Origin: Nitrospirota bacterium | Lineage (GTDB): Bacteria; Nitrospirota; Thermodesulfovibrionia; Thermodesulfovibrionales; UBA6898 | Assembly: GCA_016215155.1 (NCBI GenBank) | Contig: JACRLQ010000009.1 | Location: forward strand, 26,209-90,208 | Length of the DNA: 64,000 nucleotides | Direction of reading: 5' to 3' | Part shown: one piece after another, positions 8,531-17,730 of the stretch | How positions within the stretch are numbered: the stretch's first letter is position 1 | Layout: every line of letters starts with the position of its first letter | Notes under the pieces: generated by a model | What the model was told of the DNA's origin: nothing | Database searches by the model: none | What the model saw: the letters and a program-made list of their open reading frames with translations, nothing else | Position numbers and translations under genes: made by a program

Positions 8531-8715
8531 GTCTTCCCCGCCTCAATTACACGTCCCTCAGACGCCCTGATATAAAAGGGACACCTGGCGTGCAGCGGTT
8601 TCCAACAGTATTCCTCGAGTTCAAAAATACTGGGCATATACAGCAGTTCCCATGCCCTGCATGAAAATATCTCCACCTGTCTCAGATGGGGACATCTAGC
8701 CTTCCTCTCAGCCAT
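8527..8715 (-). CDS. Small cysteine-rich protein B
   Basis: 62 residues from the ATG overlapping the previous stop (ATGGCTGA). A longer frame to 8838 exists, but it would lie on top of the upstream gene. Four spaced cysteines (RCPHL, FSCRAW, EEYCW, ARCPFY) plus His suggest a small Zn or Fe-S site. I recall similar short 'CPxL...C...YC...CPFY' proteins in Nitrospirota and Deltaproteobacteria without assigned function. Coupled by overlap to genes on both sides. Confidence 0.6.
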   Translation of the reverse strand: MAERKARCPHLRQVEIFSCRAWELLYMPSIFELEEYCWKPLHARCPFYIRASEGRVIEAGKT

Positions 8716-8938
8716 GTGTTTTGTTATGGCAATAGATTTCGCATTTTTCGAAATCACCGCCGCAGAACTTAATCGTGGATTCGACAAACATACTGCTTGT
8801 GCTCCGGCAGTAACAGTTTTCAAAAGGCCCGGACACAAAAGGACAGACCCTCTTTTCGCCGCTGAGCCCCTGGGACATACTCTCCCCGATTCCGGATGGT
8901 CCGTATTTATCAGAGTTTAAATGAACTGAACCTATCAT
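8708..8938 (-). CDS. Small cysteine-rich protein A, first gene of the sigma54-driven operon
   Basis: 76 residues from ATG 8938, which has a GGAGAAGG ribosome-binding site; ATG 8956 gives 82 residues but would sit only a few bases from the predicted transcript start. Six cysteines are visible (RVCPF, ENCYCR, KFCGG, EKCEIYC), a likely metal- or cluster-binding set. No assigned function known to me. It lies just downstream of a near-consensus sigma54 promoter and overlaps the next cysteine-rich gene, so it opens a four-gene operon. Confidence 0.65.
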   Translation of the reverse strand: MIGSVHLNSDKYGPSGIGESMSQGLSGEKRVCPFVSGPFENCYCRSTSSMFVESTIKFCGGDFEKCEIYCHNKTHG

Positions 8939-8973
8939 GTCCTTCTCCATTTGCATAGTTTGATACTATGTAC

Positions 8974-8989
8974 TACAAGTATCGTGCCA
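8974..8989 (-). promoter_or_regulatory. Putative sigma54 (-24/-12) promoter
   Basis: On the minus strand the bases read TGGCACGATACTTGTA. Consensus is TGGCACG-N4-TTGCW, so the -24 box is perfect and the -12 box has one mismatch (TTGT), with correct GG-to-GC spacing. The predicted transcript start falls near 8962, about 25 bases before ATG 8938. The gene immediately upstream on the same strand encodes a sigma54-dependent activator. Confidence 0.65.
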
Positions 8990-9110
8990 CTATTGGAGAA
9001 AATCTAAACTATTCTTTAAATACAGATTGTTACAATAATTACGGCAGGACAGTCAGGTATTTCTCTGAACATTTTAGAGATGGAATATGGAGACAGGCAC
9101 GCCACACTTA

Positions 9111-9124
9111 TGGGGCATGCCCCA
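9111..9124. promoter_or_regulatory. Perfect 14-bp palindrome, candidate enhancer-binding site
   Basis: TGGGGCATGCCCCA is a perfect palindrome about 120 bases upstream of the putative sigma54 promoter, just past the stop codon of the activator gene. This is the usual distance for an upstream activator site bound by NtrC-type dimers. It could instead be part of a weak terminator. Confidence 0.4.
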
Positions 9125-9143
9125 CTTTACAAGAAGAACGCTG

Positions 9144-10856
9144 TCAATCAGAAAAATTCCCGGTGATGTTAAAGCGCGCTATCTTCCGGTAGAGTGTCTT
9201 GCGGTCGATTCCCAGAAGCCGGGCCGCTTTTGCCTTGTTCCACCCTGTTTTCTCAAGAGCGGAGACCAGGAGTTTTGTCTCATCGTCGTCAGTAAGCTTC
9301 ATCACCGCCCGGTCCGCGGGAACATACTCTCTGATGCTCCGGGGGAGGTCCTCCAGCATGATCGTCTGCTGCCTGCAGACTATAAAGGCATGCTCCAGTG
9401 CATGTTCAAGCTCCCTTATATTGCCCGGCCACGGATATTCCATGAAAATCCTCTCGACATCCGCGGACACCCCCCTGATCTCCCTGCCCAGCTTCCGGTT
9501 TAACCTGCCGATCAGATGGCCTGCCAGCAGCGGGATGTCACCGGTCCGCGCCCTGAGGGGGGGCAGCGCCAGTTCCACGACCTTAAGCCTGTAAAACAGG
9601 TCTTCCCTGAATTCGCCTTTTCTGACCTTCTCCTGGAGGTCGCGGTTCGTCGCGGCGATGACCCTTACATCCACCTTTACAGGGGTCGAATCTCCGACCC
9701 TTTCAAACTCCATCTCCTGGAGGACCCTCAGAAGCCTGACCTGTGTCTGGGCTGATAACTCTCCGATTTCATCGAGGAAGATGGTCCCTCCATCAGCCCT
9801 CTCGAACCTTCCGGTCTTGTCCTTTGACGCCCCGGTAAAAGCCCCTTTGACATGTCCGAAAAGCTCGCTTTCGAGGAGACCCTCCGAAAGTGCCGAGCAG
9901 TTGACCTTCACCAGCGGTTTTGAGCCCCTTATCCCCATATAATGAATCGCCTCTGCGACAAGCTCCTTGCCCGTGCCGCTTTCGCCCGTTACAAGAACGG
10001 TCGTCTGGACGTCGGCAAGGCTCTCGATGAGCGAGTAGAGCGACTGCATCTCCGGACTGCCCCCAATGATGTTATGAAACTGCTGTCTCTGTCTCAAGTC
10101 ACGCTCAAGGCTGTCGATGCGCGTTTCGTCTTTTATCACGATCACGGCCCCGGTAAAAAAACCCCTGTGGTCAAACAGCGGAGAGGTGGAAAAAGAAATG
10201 ACATGACCCGCCCTGTTGTCGCCGGGGCACTCCACCCTCAGACGCTCCACTGAACGTCCCTCACGAAGGGTCTCGGCAAGGGCGTCCAGACACTGCCCCC
10301 GGCAAGGACCGGAAAAAGACCCGAACGGCTTTCCGATCGCCTCGCGCTTCAGGCCGCATATCCTCTCCGCCGCGCTGTTGAACTCAACGAGCGATAGTTC
10401 CCTGTCGACCGTTATTATGGCGTCTTTTACGGACCGGAATATCGCCTCGAGGTTGGACCTGTATCTTTCTTTCTCGTCGTTGACCGTCTTATGCTTCAGC
10501 GCTATCCTTGCGACACGGAGCAGGGTTTCCTGGTTGACCGGTTTGGGTATGTAGTCGAACGCCCCCAGGCGTACGGCCTCCGAAGCGGTCTCTATACTGG
10601 GGTCCCCGGTTATCATTACGACCGGGGTGGTAAGACCTTTCTTCCGGACCTCCCTAACCACATCCATCCCTGAACTTCCGCCAAGGATAATGTCGGCGAA
10701 TACGAGGTCATATTCCCATTCATCGAGAAGAGACGCCGCCTCATCGAAATTGCCCGCGGTAAAGACCAGATACCCTTCATCCACAAGGAATGTCTCGAAA
10801 GTATATCTGATGCTCTCCTCGTCATCGACTATGAGAATGCTATGCTTGTCTTTCAT
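9144..10856 (-). CDS. Sigma54-dependent response regulator (REC-PAS-AAA+-Fis)
   Basis: 570 residues. A receiver domain (1-120; phospho-Asp in LVFADIILGG) is followed by a PAS domain (about 135-250) containing a small Cys pair (GPCRGQC), an unusual insertion for NtrC proteins. The AAA+ domain (about 265-500) has Walker A GESGTGKE, the sigma54-contact GAFTGA loop and FLDEIGE Walker B. A Fis-type helix-turn-helix closes the protein (KAARLLGIDRKTLYRKI). The start overlaps the end of the kinase gene by 17 bases, so the pair is co-translated. A likely target is the sigma54 promoter immediately downstream at 8974-8989. Confidence 0.95.
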   Translation of the reverse strand: MKDKHSILIVDDEESIRYTFETFLVDEGYLVFTAGNFDEAASLLDEWEYDLVFADIILGGSSGMDVVREVRKKGLTTPVVMITGDPSIETASEAVRLGAFDYIPKPVNQETLLRVARIALKHKTVNDEKERYRSNLEAIFRSVKDAIITVDRELSLVEFNSAAERICGLKREAIGKPFGSFSGPCRGQCLDALAETLREGRSVERLRVECPGDNRAGHVISFSTSPLFDHRGFFTGAVIVIKDETRIDSLERDLRQRQQFHNIIGGSPEMQSLYSLIESLADVQTTVLVTGESGTGKELVAEAIHYMGIRGSKPLVKVNCSALSEGLLESELFGHVKGAFTGASKDKTGRFERADGGTIFLDEIGELSAQTQVRLLRVLQEMEFERVGDSTPVKVDVRVIAATNRDLQEKVRKGEFREDLFYRLKVVELALPPLRARTGDIPLLAGHLIGRLNRKLGREIRGVSADVERIFMEYPWPGNIRELEHALEHAFIVCRQQTIMLEDLPRSIREYVPADRAVMKLTDDDETKLLVSALEKTGWNKAKAARLLGIDRKTLYRKIARFNITGNFSD

Positions 10857-13800
10857 GTCTCTCCTTGACAGGAAGTTCGATAGTCACCGAAGTAAATACG
10901 CCTTCCCTGCTTTCTATCCTGAGTTTGCCGCCATGATCGGCGATGATACCGTGACTGATGCTCAAACCGAGGCCGGTGCCCTCCCCGACAGGTTTGGTCG
11001 AGAAAAAGGGATTGATGATCTTATCGATGATTTCTTCCGGGACCCCGATGCCGTGGTCCCTGAAAACCATCCTGACATTCCTTATGCCGTCCTGTATGAC
11101 TTCGCTGCCGTAAATTTCTAGTATTTTGTCGTCCGCCGCCTGGGGATATTTCCTGTTGAGCGCGTACCGCGCATTACTTATTATATTGAGCAAGACCTGC
11201 TGGATCTGCTGCGGGTTGACGAATATGTCCGGCAGGTCCTCGGGGATATCGGTCCTCAGATTGATGGAGTCCTTCCTGATCTGGGCCTCGGTAAGTTTAA
11301 GAGTGTCCATTACCAGCCCGGGGAAAGAGACGATCACCCTGTCCTCTCTTTTTTCCCGCGCGAACGACAGCAGCCCCCTGACGATTACCGCGATGCGGTT
11401 GCCTTCCTTTACTATACGTTTCGCGATATCATTGTCCCTCGATCCCTCGACACTCCTGTTTACGATGATCTGGGCATAGTTGATGATGCCGGTGATGGGA
11501 TTGTTGATCTCGTGGGCCACACCGGCCGAGAGCTCTCCAAGTGACGCCAGATGGGCGGCCCTCATCGCCTCCGCCTGGAGGGTGACCCTTTCGGTGATAT
11601 CTCTGGCCACGATTATGACACTTTTTATATTTCCCGCCTCATCTGATATGGGGTAGGCGGTTATCTCCTGCAGCCTTCCGTCAGGGGCGGACCTCTGGGC
11701 GTTCTGGGGAAGGCCGCTCTGGAAACACTTAAGCGCGTAACATTCGTCGCAGCGGTCCCCCCTGCCAAACCATACCTGGTGACAGGACTCTCCCGAGATG
11801 TCGGCAGAATGCCGCCCGCCCCTTTCCGCGAAGGCCTTGTTCACCCATAATATCCTTAAATCAGGAGAGACGAGAAGCAGTTCGTCCTTGATCGCGTCAA
11901 GCACGGCATGGAATTCCTGGGAGAGACTTCTGAACTTCGATTCATTCTCCTTCAGCGTGTCTTCGGCGTTCTTCCGGTAGTTTATCTCGCTTGTAAGAAG
12001 GGCGACCGCCGTCCTCAATTCCGTCGTCCGCTCTTCAACCAGGTGTTCGAGTTTTCCGCTGTATTTCTGCAGTTGTTCCTCGGCCTTCTCCCGCTCATTC
12101 ATTTCATGCCTCAGAAGCTGGTTCGTCTCTGACAATTCAATGGTCCTCACCCTGACCAGCGCCTCAAGGTCTTCCTGATACCTCCTGAGCTTTTCCTCCG
12201 TTGATTTACGATCGGTGATATCTATAAATATGCCCACTATATTCCTTGTCTTTCCATCCGCGTCCAGCACCGGACTGAGATTGGAACTCCAGAGGACCCG
12301 TATTCCGTCAGGCCTAATGCTTTCGGACTCATATGAGTATCTTGACCCGGCCGGCGCCTTGGCAACGGCGCTTTTAAGTCCCGCCGGCCTTATTTCATGC
12401 CAAATGTCGTCGACGTGTCTGCCGACAATCTCGGTTTCACGAAACCCGGTCAGAAGAACGCCGGACTGGTTGACGGAAAGACATATGCCCCGGGGATCGA
12501 AGAGGGCAACACAATTCGGAGACCCCTCCACAAGGCTCCTGTAACGCCTCTCGGATGTCTCCACCTGCAAGGCGGAGATCCTTTTGAGGTATATGACGGC
12601 GAAAAAAACAGCGGTGATACTGAAAAAAATGAAGGTCGTAAATATGGAAAACATCCTGTAGGCCCTTATATGGGCCGTGGAATTCAGGAGCACCAGGGAC
12701 CAGCCGTCACGCCCCAATGATCGCCTTGTCGCGAGAAGTTTCCGTCCCTCGAACTCTACGGTCCCGCCGTCTTTGGCCTCACCCGCCAAAAGTGCGTGGA
12801 AAGGCCCGGGTCCGAACTGGCCGTACTCGACAAGATACCGCTGACGGGCGGCGCTCAGCGGCCAGAGGCCCCGGTAATGGAGGTCGTCCCTGCTCGACAA
12901 AAAAATTATCCCATAGGGGTCTATCAAAAAGCAGTACGCATGTTTTTTGAAGCTCGCCTCTATTTCATCCATGTTCTTAATGACGACTACCACGCCCCGG
13001 ACCTCTTCCCGGACATCCTTGACAGGATGATACGCATAATAATTTCTGGTCTTCCTGTCCGGTCCGACTGCGTAAAAAGCGGTAAAACCTCCTTCGAGCG
13101 CCCTTCTGAAATGCATGTCGGATATCCTGGTAGAGGCCGGATCGAATTTTACCGTCTCCCGGACGTCAGAAGAAGCAAGTGTTTTTCCGTACTTATCGAG
13201 CAGGTATGAGGTAAACGACTCCGCGCCGGTGCTGTAATTGCACATACCAAGTAGAGACCTTACCCGTCCGATGCTCTCCGGCTGCCCATCCACCAATGGG
13301 TCCAGCACCGCAGGATACTCGGCCAGATCCATGGCCCCCCGCTCGGCCTCGTCGATCTCGTCGGTGAAATGGTTCGCAAGCGTGCTGACATGAATATTGC
13401 CGTCCCTCACATCGATGTCCCGCGCGTGCCTTCCGGCCAGATCGGTCATGAGCCAACCGGTCAATATAATACAAACAACCGCCGCGAACGGCGCAAATAT
13501 GTAGAACTTCTTCCCCCTGCCATCAATCATCCCCTCACCCTCGGATATCCTCAGCTGGGCATATGACCATACCGAAAGAGTGACGAAGAGGGCCAGGGTC
13601 CCCTTAATCAGCTGGACAGGCGCTCCGAGGGCCTCAAAAAATGTGGTCTCGTTTATTATCGACGCCGGAAATATGGAGGCGTGTTCAGGGACCAGGCCGA
13701 TCATAAGAGAATATGTCCCAAGGGCGATACTGCCGAACGTCAGCCAATTGCGGGCAGGGTTTTCCCCATGGAGCGCGATCCTGAACAGGTATAGAGAGGA

Positions 13801-14214
13801 CATTATCCCGCCAGGAAGGGCGATGGCATACCGTGAGGCCGCGTCAATACCGTCAAGTCCCCTTAGGCCGCCGGCCAGGGTAAGTAACAGTACGGGGACA
13901 TAGATCTTCCTTCCATAATGCCGCGGATGTCCGGATGACCCCATCTCACGTCCGAACTCGAAGAGGCAGAGAAACGATAATATGGACAAAATCAGAGCGC
14001 TTACATCAAGAAAATTCGAATAATGTAATTCATTGGACAACACGCTCGTCCATTCCTGCAGCCCCTGTAACAAACCGAAGGCCCCAAGCAGAGACCACGA
14101 CAATCCCTTCGCCTTCTGCCTGACGAGGACCATACATACAACAAAAAGCGTAATTAAAGCCAGGCCGTAAAAAAAACGTATATAGTCCGCCTGACCTTCA
14201 AAAAAACCGTTCAT
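10840..14214 (-). CDS. Large membrane sensor histidine kinase (7TM-Cache-PAS-PAS-HisKA-HATPase)
   Basis: 1124 residues. About seven membrane helices (1-240) precede an extracytoplasmic Cache-like domain (about 260-520) and an eighth helix (about 525-545). Then come a PAS domain (about 560-680), a coiled coil (680-765), and a second PAS (about 775-880) holding a cysteine cluster (ESCHQ, RCDEC, LKCF). The HisKA domain has the phospho-acceptor His in AGVAHEINNP, and the HATPase has DHGIGVPEEI and GTGLGLSIS. The Cys-rich PAS may bind metal or sense redox state. Kinase partner of the overlapping NtrC-type regulator; the pair resembles DctB/NtrB-NtrC logic. Confidence 0.93.
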   Translation of the reverse strand: MNGFFEGQADYIRFFYGLALITLFVVCMVLVRQKAKGLSWSLLGAFGLLQGLQEWTSVLSNELHYSNFLDVSALILSILSFLCLFEFGREMGSSGHPRHYGRKIYVPVLLLTLAGGLRGLDGIDAASRYAIALPGGIMSSLYLFRIALHGENPARNWLTFGSIALGTYSLMIGLVPEHASIFPASIINETTFFEALGAPVQLIKGTLALFVTLSVWSYAQLRISEGEGMIDGRGKKFYIFAPFAAVVCIILTGWLMTDLAGRHARDIDVRDGNIHVSTLANHFTDEIDEAERGAMDLAEYPAVLDPLVDGQPESIGRVRSLLGMCNYSTGAESFTSYLLDKYGKTLASSDVRETVKFDPASTRISDMHFRRALEGGFTAFYAVGPDRKTRNYYAYHPVKDVREEVRGVVVVIKNMDEIEASFKKHAYCFLIDPYGIIFLSSRDDLHYRGLWPLSAARQRYLVEYGQFGPGPFHALLAGEAKDGGTVEFEGRKLLATRRSLGRDGWSLVLLNSTAHIRAYRMFSIFTTFIFFSITAVFFAVIYLKRISALQVETSERRYRSLVEGSPNCVALFDPRGICLSVNQSGVLLTGFRETEIVGRHVDDIWHEIRPAGLKSAVAKAPAGSRYSYESESIRPDGIRVLWSSNLSPVLDADGKTRNIVGIFIDITDRKSTEEKLRRYQEDLEALVRVRTIELSETNQLLRHEMNEREKAEEQLQKYSGKLEHLVEERTTELRTAVALLTSEINYRKNAEDTLKENESKFRSLSQEFHAVLDAIKDELLLVSPDLRILWVNKAFAERGGRHSADISGESCHQVWFGRGDRCDECYALKCFQSGLPQNAQRSAPDGRLQEITAYPISDEAGNIKSVIIVARDITERVTLQAEAMRAAHLASLGELSAGVAHEINNPITGIINYAQIIVNRSVEGSRDNDIAKRIVKEGNRIAVIVRGLLSFAREKREDRVIVSFPGLVMDTLKLTEAQIRKDSINLRTDIPEDLPDIFVNPQQIQQVLLNIISNARYALNRKYPQAADDKILEIYGSEVIQDGIRNVRMVFRDHGIGVPEEIIDKIINPFFSTKPVGEGTGLGLSISHGIIADHGGKLRIESREGVFTSVTIELPVKERHERQA

Positions 14215-14329
14215 TCATTATCTCTTTTCAGGAACGTTGTCCTTGCGCATAATAATTTTTATTAAACCAGATTTATTAATGTTTTTGCCCGAATCCGGCG
14301 CTATGGACCACTCCCAGCAGCGCAGGCCG

Positions 14330-15556
14330 CTACTTCGCGGGAAGGAACATGGTAAGGGAAAACAGGTCGCTTTCCGTATTGTTCAGCTTGATGTCCCCTC
14401 CATGAGAACGGACGATATACCTTGATATGTAAAGGCCGAGCCCCTTGCCTTCCATTTTCATGTGGACGGCCTTCTCGCCCCGGTAGAAGGGGTCGAATAC
14501 GTAAGCAAACTCCTCCTTCTTCAGTGAATCACAGGTGTTGGAAATCGTCAGGGAGATATGCCCCGCGACCAGAGAAAGGTCGATGTTTATCATCCCGCCC
14601 TCGGGGGTGTATTTTACGGCGTTTTCGAGGAGATTTTCTATAGTCCGCCGAATAAGTCCTTCGTCGCAAAGGCAGGCGAGACCCGGTATCTCCGAGATGG
14701 TCAGTTTTATTCCCTTGGCATGAACGGAAGGCGCAAGCGCCGAGACCTGGTCCTTGATCAGGCGGTTGATCTCGACCTTGTTTTTGTACAGGTCGAGCTT
14801 CTTGAATTTCGAAGACGCAAGCAGGGAAAGATTGTTGAGGAGCTTAATGATCCTGTCGGTCTCCCTGAGCCCGAATACGATCACCTCCTTGTATTCATCC
14901 GCGGAGCGTTCCTTCCTCAGAGACACCTCGAAATTCCCCTTCAGCGACGCAAGAGGCGACCTGAGTTCATGGGAAACGTTGGAGGAAAAGGTCTCCTGGA
15001 ACGTAAAGATGTCGGATATCGGCTTCATCGCATGATTGACCAGGTAACGGCTGACCAGATAGGAGAGGAAAAACATCAGGGGCAGCACTATGGCCACCAG
15101 CCTGATAAAAGCCTTGTCATATCTGATCTCGCCGGCAAGTGACTTGGCGGCCCTGCCGACATAATTGCCGTCTATCGGGAAATAAAACACCAGGTGTGAT
15201 TCGTCCTGGACAACGACGATCTCAAACGCCTGGACCCCGCCGAACGCCTCCTTCAGAAGCTTCCTGTTGAGGACCGGATAAAAATCCACTGAATTCCTGG
15301 TAGACACGACGATCTGGCCGTCCCTGTTGAGGATCTGGAAATGGTGCTCATCCCACATGTTCCTGACAAAATCAATGCCGGACCTGTTGAACTGGTCCAG
15401 AAATTCGGTCTTCATGTCCTCCATCAGGTGCCTTTTGACGCTGTTGACCATACTCTGGTGCCAGAAAAGATAACTTAATATTATTATCAGAATATTGAAG
15501 ATGACGATGACGGACGTAAATATTATGCTGAGACGTTTTTTGGTGGGGTCGATCAT
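14330..15556 (-). CDS. Sensor histidine kinase (two-TM, EnvZ/PhoR-like)
   Basis: 408 residues. Two membrane helices (about 8-30 and 150-170) bracket a periplasmic sensor domain with a DRGQIVVSTRNSVDF-like PDC core. The HisKA phospho-site is in SNVSHELRSPLASL, and the ATPase has N, G1 and G2 boxes (ENLLENAVKYTPEGG, GKGLGLYISRYI). Eleven bases separate it from the OmpR-type regulator upstream on the same strand, its likely partner. Inner membrane. Stimulus unknown. Confidence 0.93.
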   Translation of the reverse strand: MIDPTKKRLSIIFTSVIVIFNILIIILSYLFWHQSMVNSVKRHLMEDMKTEFLDQFNRSGIDFVRNMWDEHHFQILNRDGQIVVSTRNSVDFYPVLNRKLLKEAFGGVQAFEIVVVQDESHLVFYFPIDGNYVGRAAKSLAGEIRYDKAFIRLVAIVLPLMFFLSYLVSRYLVNHAMKPISDIFTFQETFSSNVSHELRSPLASLKGNFEVSLRKERSADEYKEVIVFGLRETDRIIKLLNNLSLLASSKFKKLDLYKNKVEINRLIKDQVSALAPSVHAKGIKLTISEIPGLACLCDEGLIRRTIENLLENAVKYTPEGGMINIDLSLVAGHISLTISNTCDSLKKEEFAYVFDPFYRGEKAVHMKMEGKGLGLYISRYIVRSHGGDIKLNNTESDLFSLTMFLPAK

Positions 15557-15567
15557 GCGTTTTGAGG

Positions 15568-16233
15568 TCAGTTCCCGATCATATAGCCGACCCCTCTGAC
15601 GCTGTGAATATAGGCGGCCGACGAAACCTGCCCCAGTTTTTCCCTCAGTGATTTTATATGGACGTCAACGAAATTGGTTTGAGGGTTGAAGTCATATCCC
15701 CAGATGTCCGCGAGCATCTGGGACCTCGACATCACCTTGCCCTTGTTTTTGATGAGATACGCGAGCACTGCGTATTCCTTTGGTCTGAGTACGACCTCTT
15801 TGTCCCCGATATATACCCGATGAGAGACGATATCGACCCTCAGGTCCTTGTAGGAAAGTTCCGTCGCCCTGTCCTGTTTGCGTCGCAGAAGCGCGTTGAT
15901 CCTCGCAAGAAATTCGTCAAAGGAAAACGGCTTCGTGAGGTAGTCGTCGGCCCCGGTATTGAGGCCGAGCACCTTGTCCTTTACTGAGTCCTTTGCGGTA
16001 AGCATAAGGACAGGGGTCTGGATTTCGAGCCGCCTTATCTCTCCGCAGAGGTCTATTCCGCTCATGCCCGGCAGCATGACGTCGAGAATAACGAGGTCGT
16101 AGCGGTTCTTCTTCACATACGACAGGCCGTCCTCTCCGTTGACCGCATGGTCGACCGTGAAGTGCTCTTCCTCAAGCCCTTTTTTAATGAAATTGGCAAC
16201 GCCCTGTTCGTCTTCAACAAGGAGAATGCGCAT
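15568..16233 (-). CDS. OmpR-family response regulator
   Basis: 221 residues: receiver (phospho-Asp in LVILDVMLPGMSG, Lys in YLTKPFSFDE) followed by a winged-helix DNA-binding domain (PKEYAVLAYLI, SLREKLG, IHSVRGVGYMI). Strong ribosome-binding site AAGGAGG nine bases before ATG. First gene of a two-gene operon with the following kinase. Confidence 0.95.
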   Translation of the reverse strand: MRILLVEDEQGVANFIKKGLEEEHFTVDHAVNGEDGLSYVKKNRYDLVILDVMLPGMSGIDLCGEIRRLEIQTPVLMLTAKDSVKDKVLGLNTGADDYLTKPFSFDEFLARINALLRRKQDRATELSYKDLRVDIVSHRVYIGDKEVVLRPKEYAVLAYLIKNKGKVMSRSQMLADIWGYDFNPQTNFVDVHIKSLREKLGQVSSAAYIHSVRGVGYMIGN

Positions 16234-16265
16234 TATTGACCCTCCTTAGCATCAGGCATGGCTCC

Positions 16266-16274
16266 ATTTTACCA
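16266..16274 (-). promoter_or_regulatory. Putative extended -10 element (TGnTAAAAT)
   Basis: TGGTAAAAT on the minus strand, about 32 bases before the OmpR-regulator start. One of four copies of this core found ahead of genes in the window. Confidence 0.4.
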
Positions 16275-16325
16275 TATTCAGCGGCCGTCTGCAGAGACGT
16301 GACCCAATTGACAAGGTCCTGCTTC

Positions 16326-17681
16326 TCATATCCTGTTTTTAAGCGCGACAAGCGTAGCGAAAATCTCATCGAGGCCCTGGTACCTCCCCGCCCTGTTTTT
16401 TTCGATGCATCTGAGCGTCAGTTCCTCAAGCCACTCAGGTATGTCGGACGAAACCTCTCTGGGGGTTTTCACCCCGACAGTATCAAGACCGCCGGTGATC
16501 ATCTCATACAATATAAGCCCGAGGGAATATATTACGGAGATCTGGTCAGTGCCCTCTCCCTGGACCGCCTCGGGGGAAATATAGGAGAAGTCCTTCGGCG
16601 CATGTTCCTCAAAATCTATATTGTTTGTTTTGTCTATGAAAATCGTCTCAGGCGATATATACTCCGGAGAAGGACCCTGTTTATATCTCCGGTCGAGTTC
16701 TTTTAGTATCTGGACCCAGAGTCTGAAACTATACCGGGGCTCCATACGGCCCGTCCGCATAATGTTCCTGAGGGAGGTCGCCTGCCTTCCCTGAGGTTCG
16801 ACAGGCCCGGCGTCAAAAGTCCTAACCGGCTCCGCGGGCGCGGGACCCGAAGAGGCCCCGAGGGCCCTAAGCCTTTCGGCAACATCCCTGTACTGAGGGT
16901 CGACCTTCGATATCTCTCTTAACACTTCGGCCTCTTTTTCGATATCTCCGGCAGCCGCAAGGAAAGAGGCATAATTATAATATATGTCGATTGTGGACGT
17001 TCCGAACACTTTCCCTGAAAGCGAAAATTTATACATCTCCGCCGCTTCTTTAGGCATGCCCTCTTCCTTCAGGAGCGTCGCCGCTTTGACATAGTCCTTT
17101 GCCTCACGATACGCCCTCACCGCGGCAAGCCTGTTGCCCGTCATCTCGAGGGCCCGTGCGGCCCTCATCTTGTCCCCATGCCTGTCGAATGTCTTTGCCG
17201 CCTCCACAAAGTCTCCGACCGCCATGCTGGCCTCAGCGGACTTGTCCAGGTCGCCGGATTTTTCATAAAGCTCCCTCGCCCTTTCCATCTCCCCGGTTGA
17301 CTCGTAAATAGCCGCGGCCCGGACGAAATCACCGCCCTTTTCATAAAGAAGCGCAGCCTTTTGGAAGTCCTTGAGTCTCTCATAAATAAGCGCCGCCGAA
17401 ACGAACCTGCCCGCCGCCTCATTCTTCTTAGCTTCAGCGGTCATCTCCTCGATAAGCCCCTTTTCCTTCAGCGCGCGGACAAATTTAAGGACCCGGGGGA
17501 CGACATAGACGGACAGGAAAAAAAGCGGGATGAGGATCAGTCCTGCAAAAAGCGCGATCAGACCTTCCCTCGGCGCTTCATCGACCAGCGTGCCGAAGGG
17601 CCCGGCCTCCGCGCGCAGGGCCGCGCCGAGCGTGAATAAAGACACACCATTGAGGACAAGGACGAGACGTTTATTATTCAA
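16326..17681 (-). CDS. Membrane TPR protein with a degenerate protein-kinase C-lobe
   Basis: 451 residues; TTG start with AAGGA upstream. A signal-like helix (about 5-25) and a membrane helix (about 40-65) put the rest in the cytoplasm. Residues about 80-270 are short TPR-like repeats (AALIYERLKDFQKAALLYEK pattern). Residues about 320-451 resemble the C-lobe of a Ser/Thr kinase: EYISPETIFID in place of HRDLxPxNI, YISPEAV like the APE segment, and SVIYSLGLILYEMITG like helix F. There is no glycine loop, no VAIK lysine, no HRD and no DFG, so catalysis looks impossible. Probably a scaffold or a decayed kinase. Downstream of a sigma54 activator in the same operon. Confidence 0.75.
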   Translation of the reverse strand: MNNKRLVLVLNGVSLFTLGAALRAEAGPFGTLVDEAPREGLIALFAGLILIPLFFLSVYVVPRVLKFVRALKEKGLIEEMTAEAKKNEAAGRFVSAALIYERLKDFQKAALLYEKGGDFVRAAAIYESTGEMERARELYEKSGDLDKSAEASMAVGDFVEAAKTFDRHGDKMRAARALEMTGNRLAAVRAYREAKDYVKAATLLKEEGMPKEAAEMYKFSLSGKVFGTSTIDIYYNYASFLAAAGDIEKEAEVLREISKVDPQYRDVAERLRALGASSGPAPAEPVRTFDAGPVEPQGRQATSLRNIMRTGRMEPRYSFRLWVQILKELDRRYKQGPSPEYISPETIFIDKTNNIDFEEHAPKDFSYISPEAVQGEGTDQISVIYSLGLILYEMITGGLDTVGVKTPREVSSDIPEWLEELTLRCIEKNRAGRYQGLDEIFATLVALKNRI

Positions 17682-17730
17682 CTGTCATTTCCTTTTTCAT
17701 CGCGCCGTTATTATAGATAGTATAACCCAT

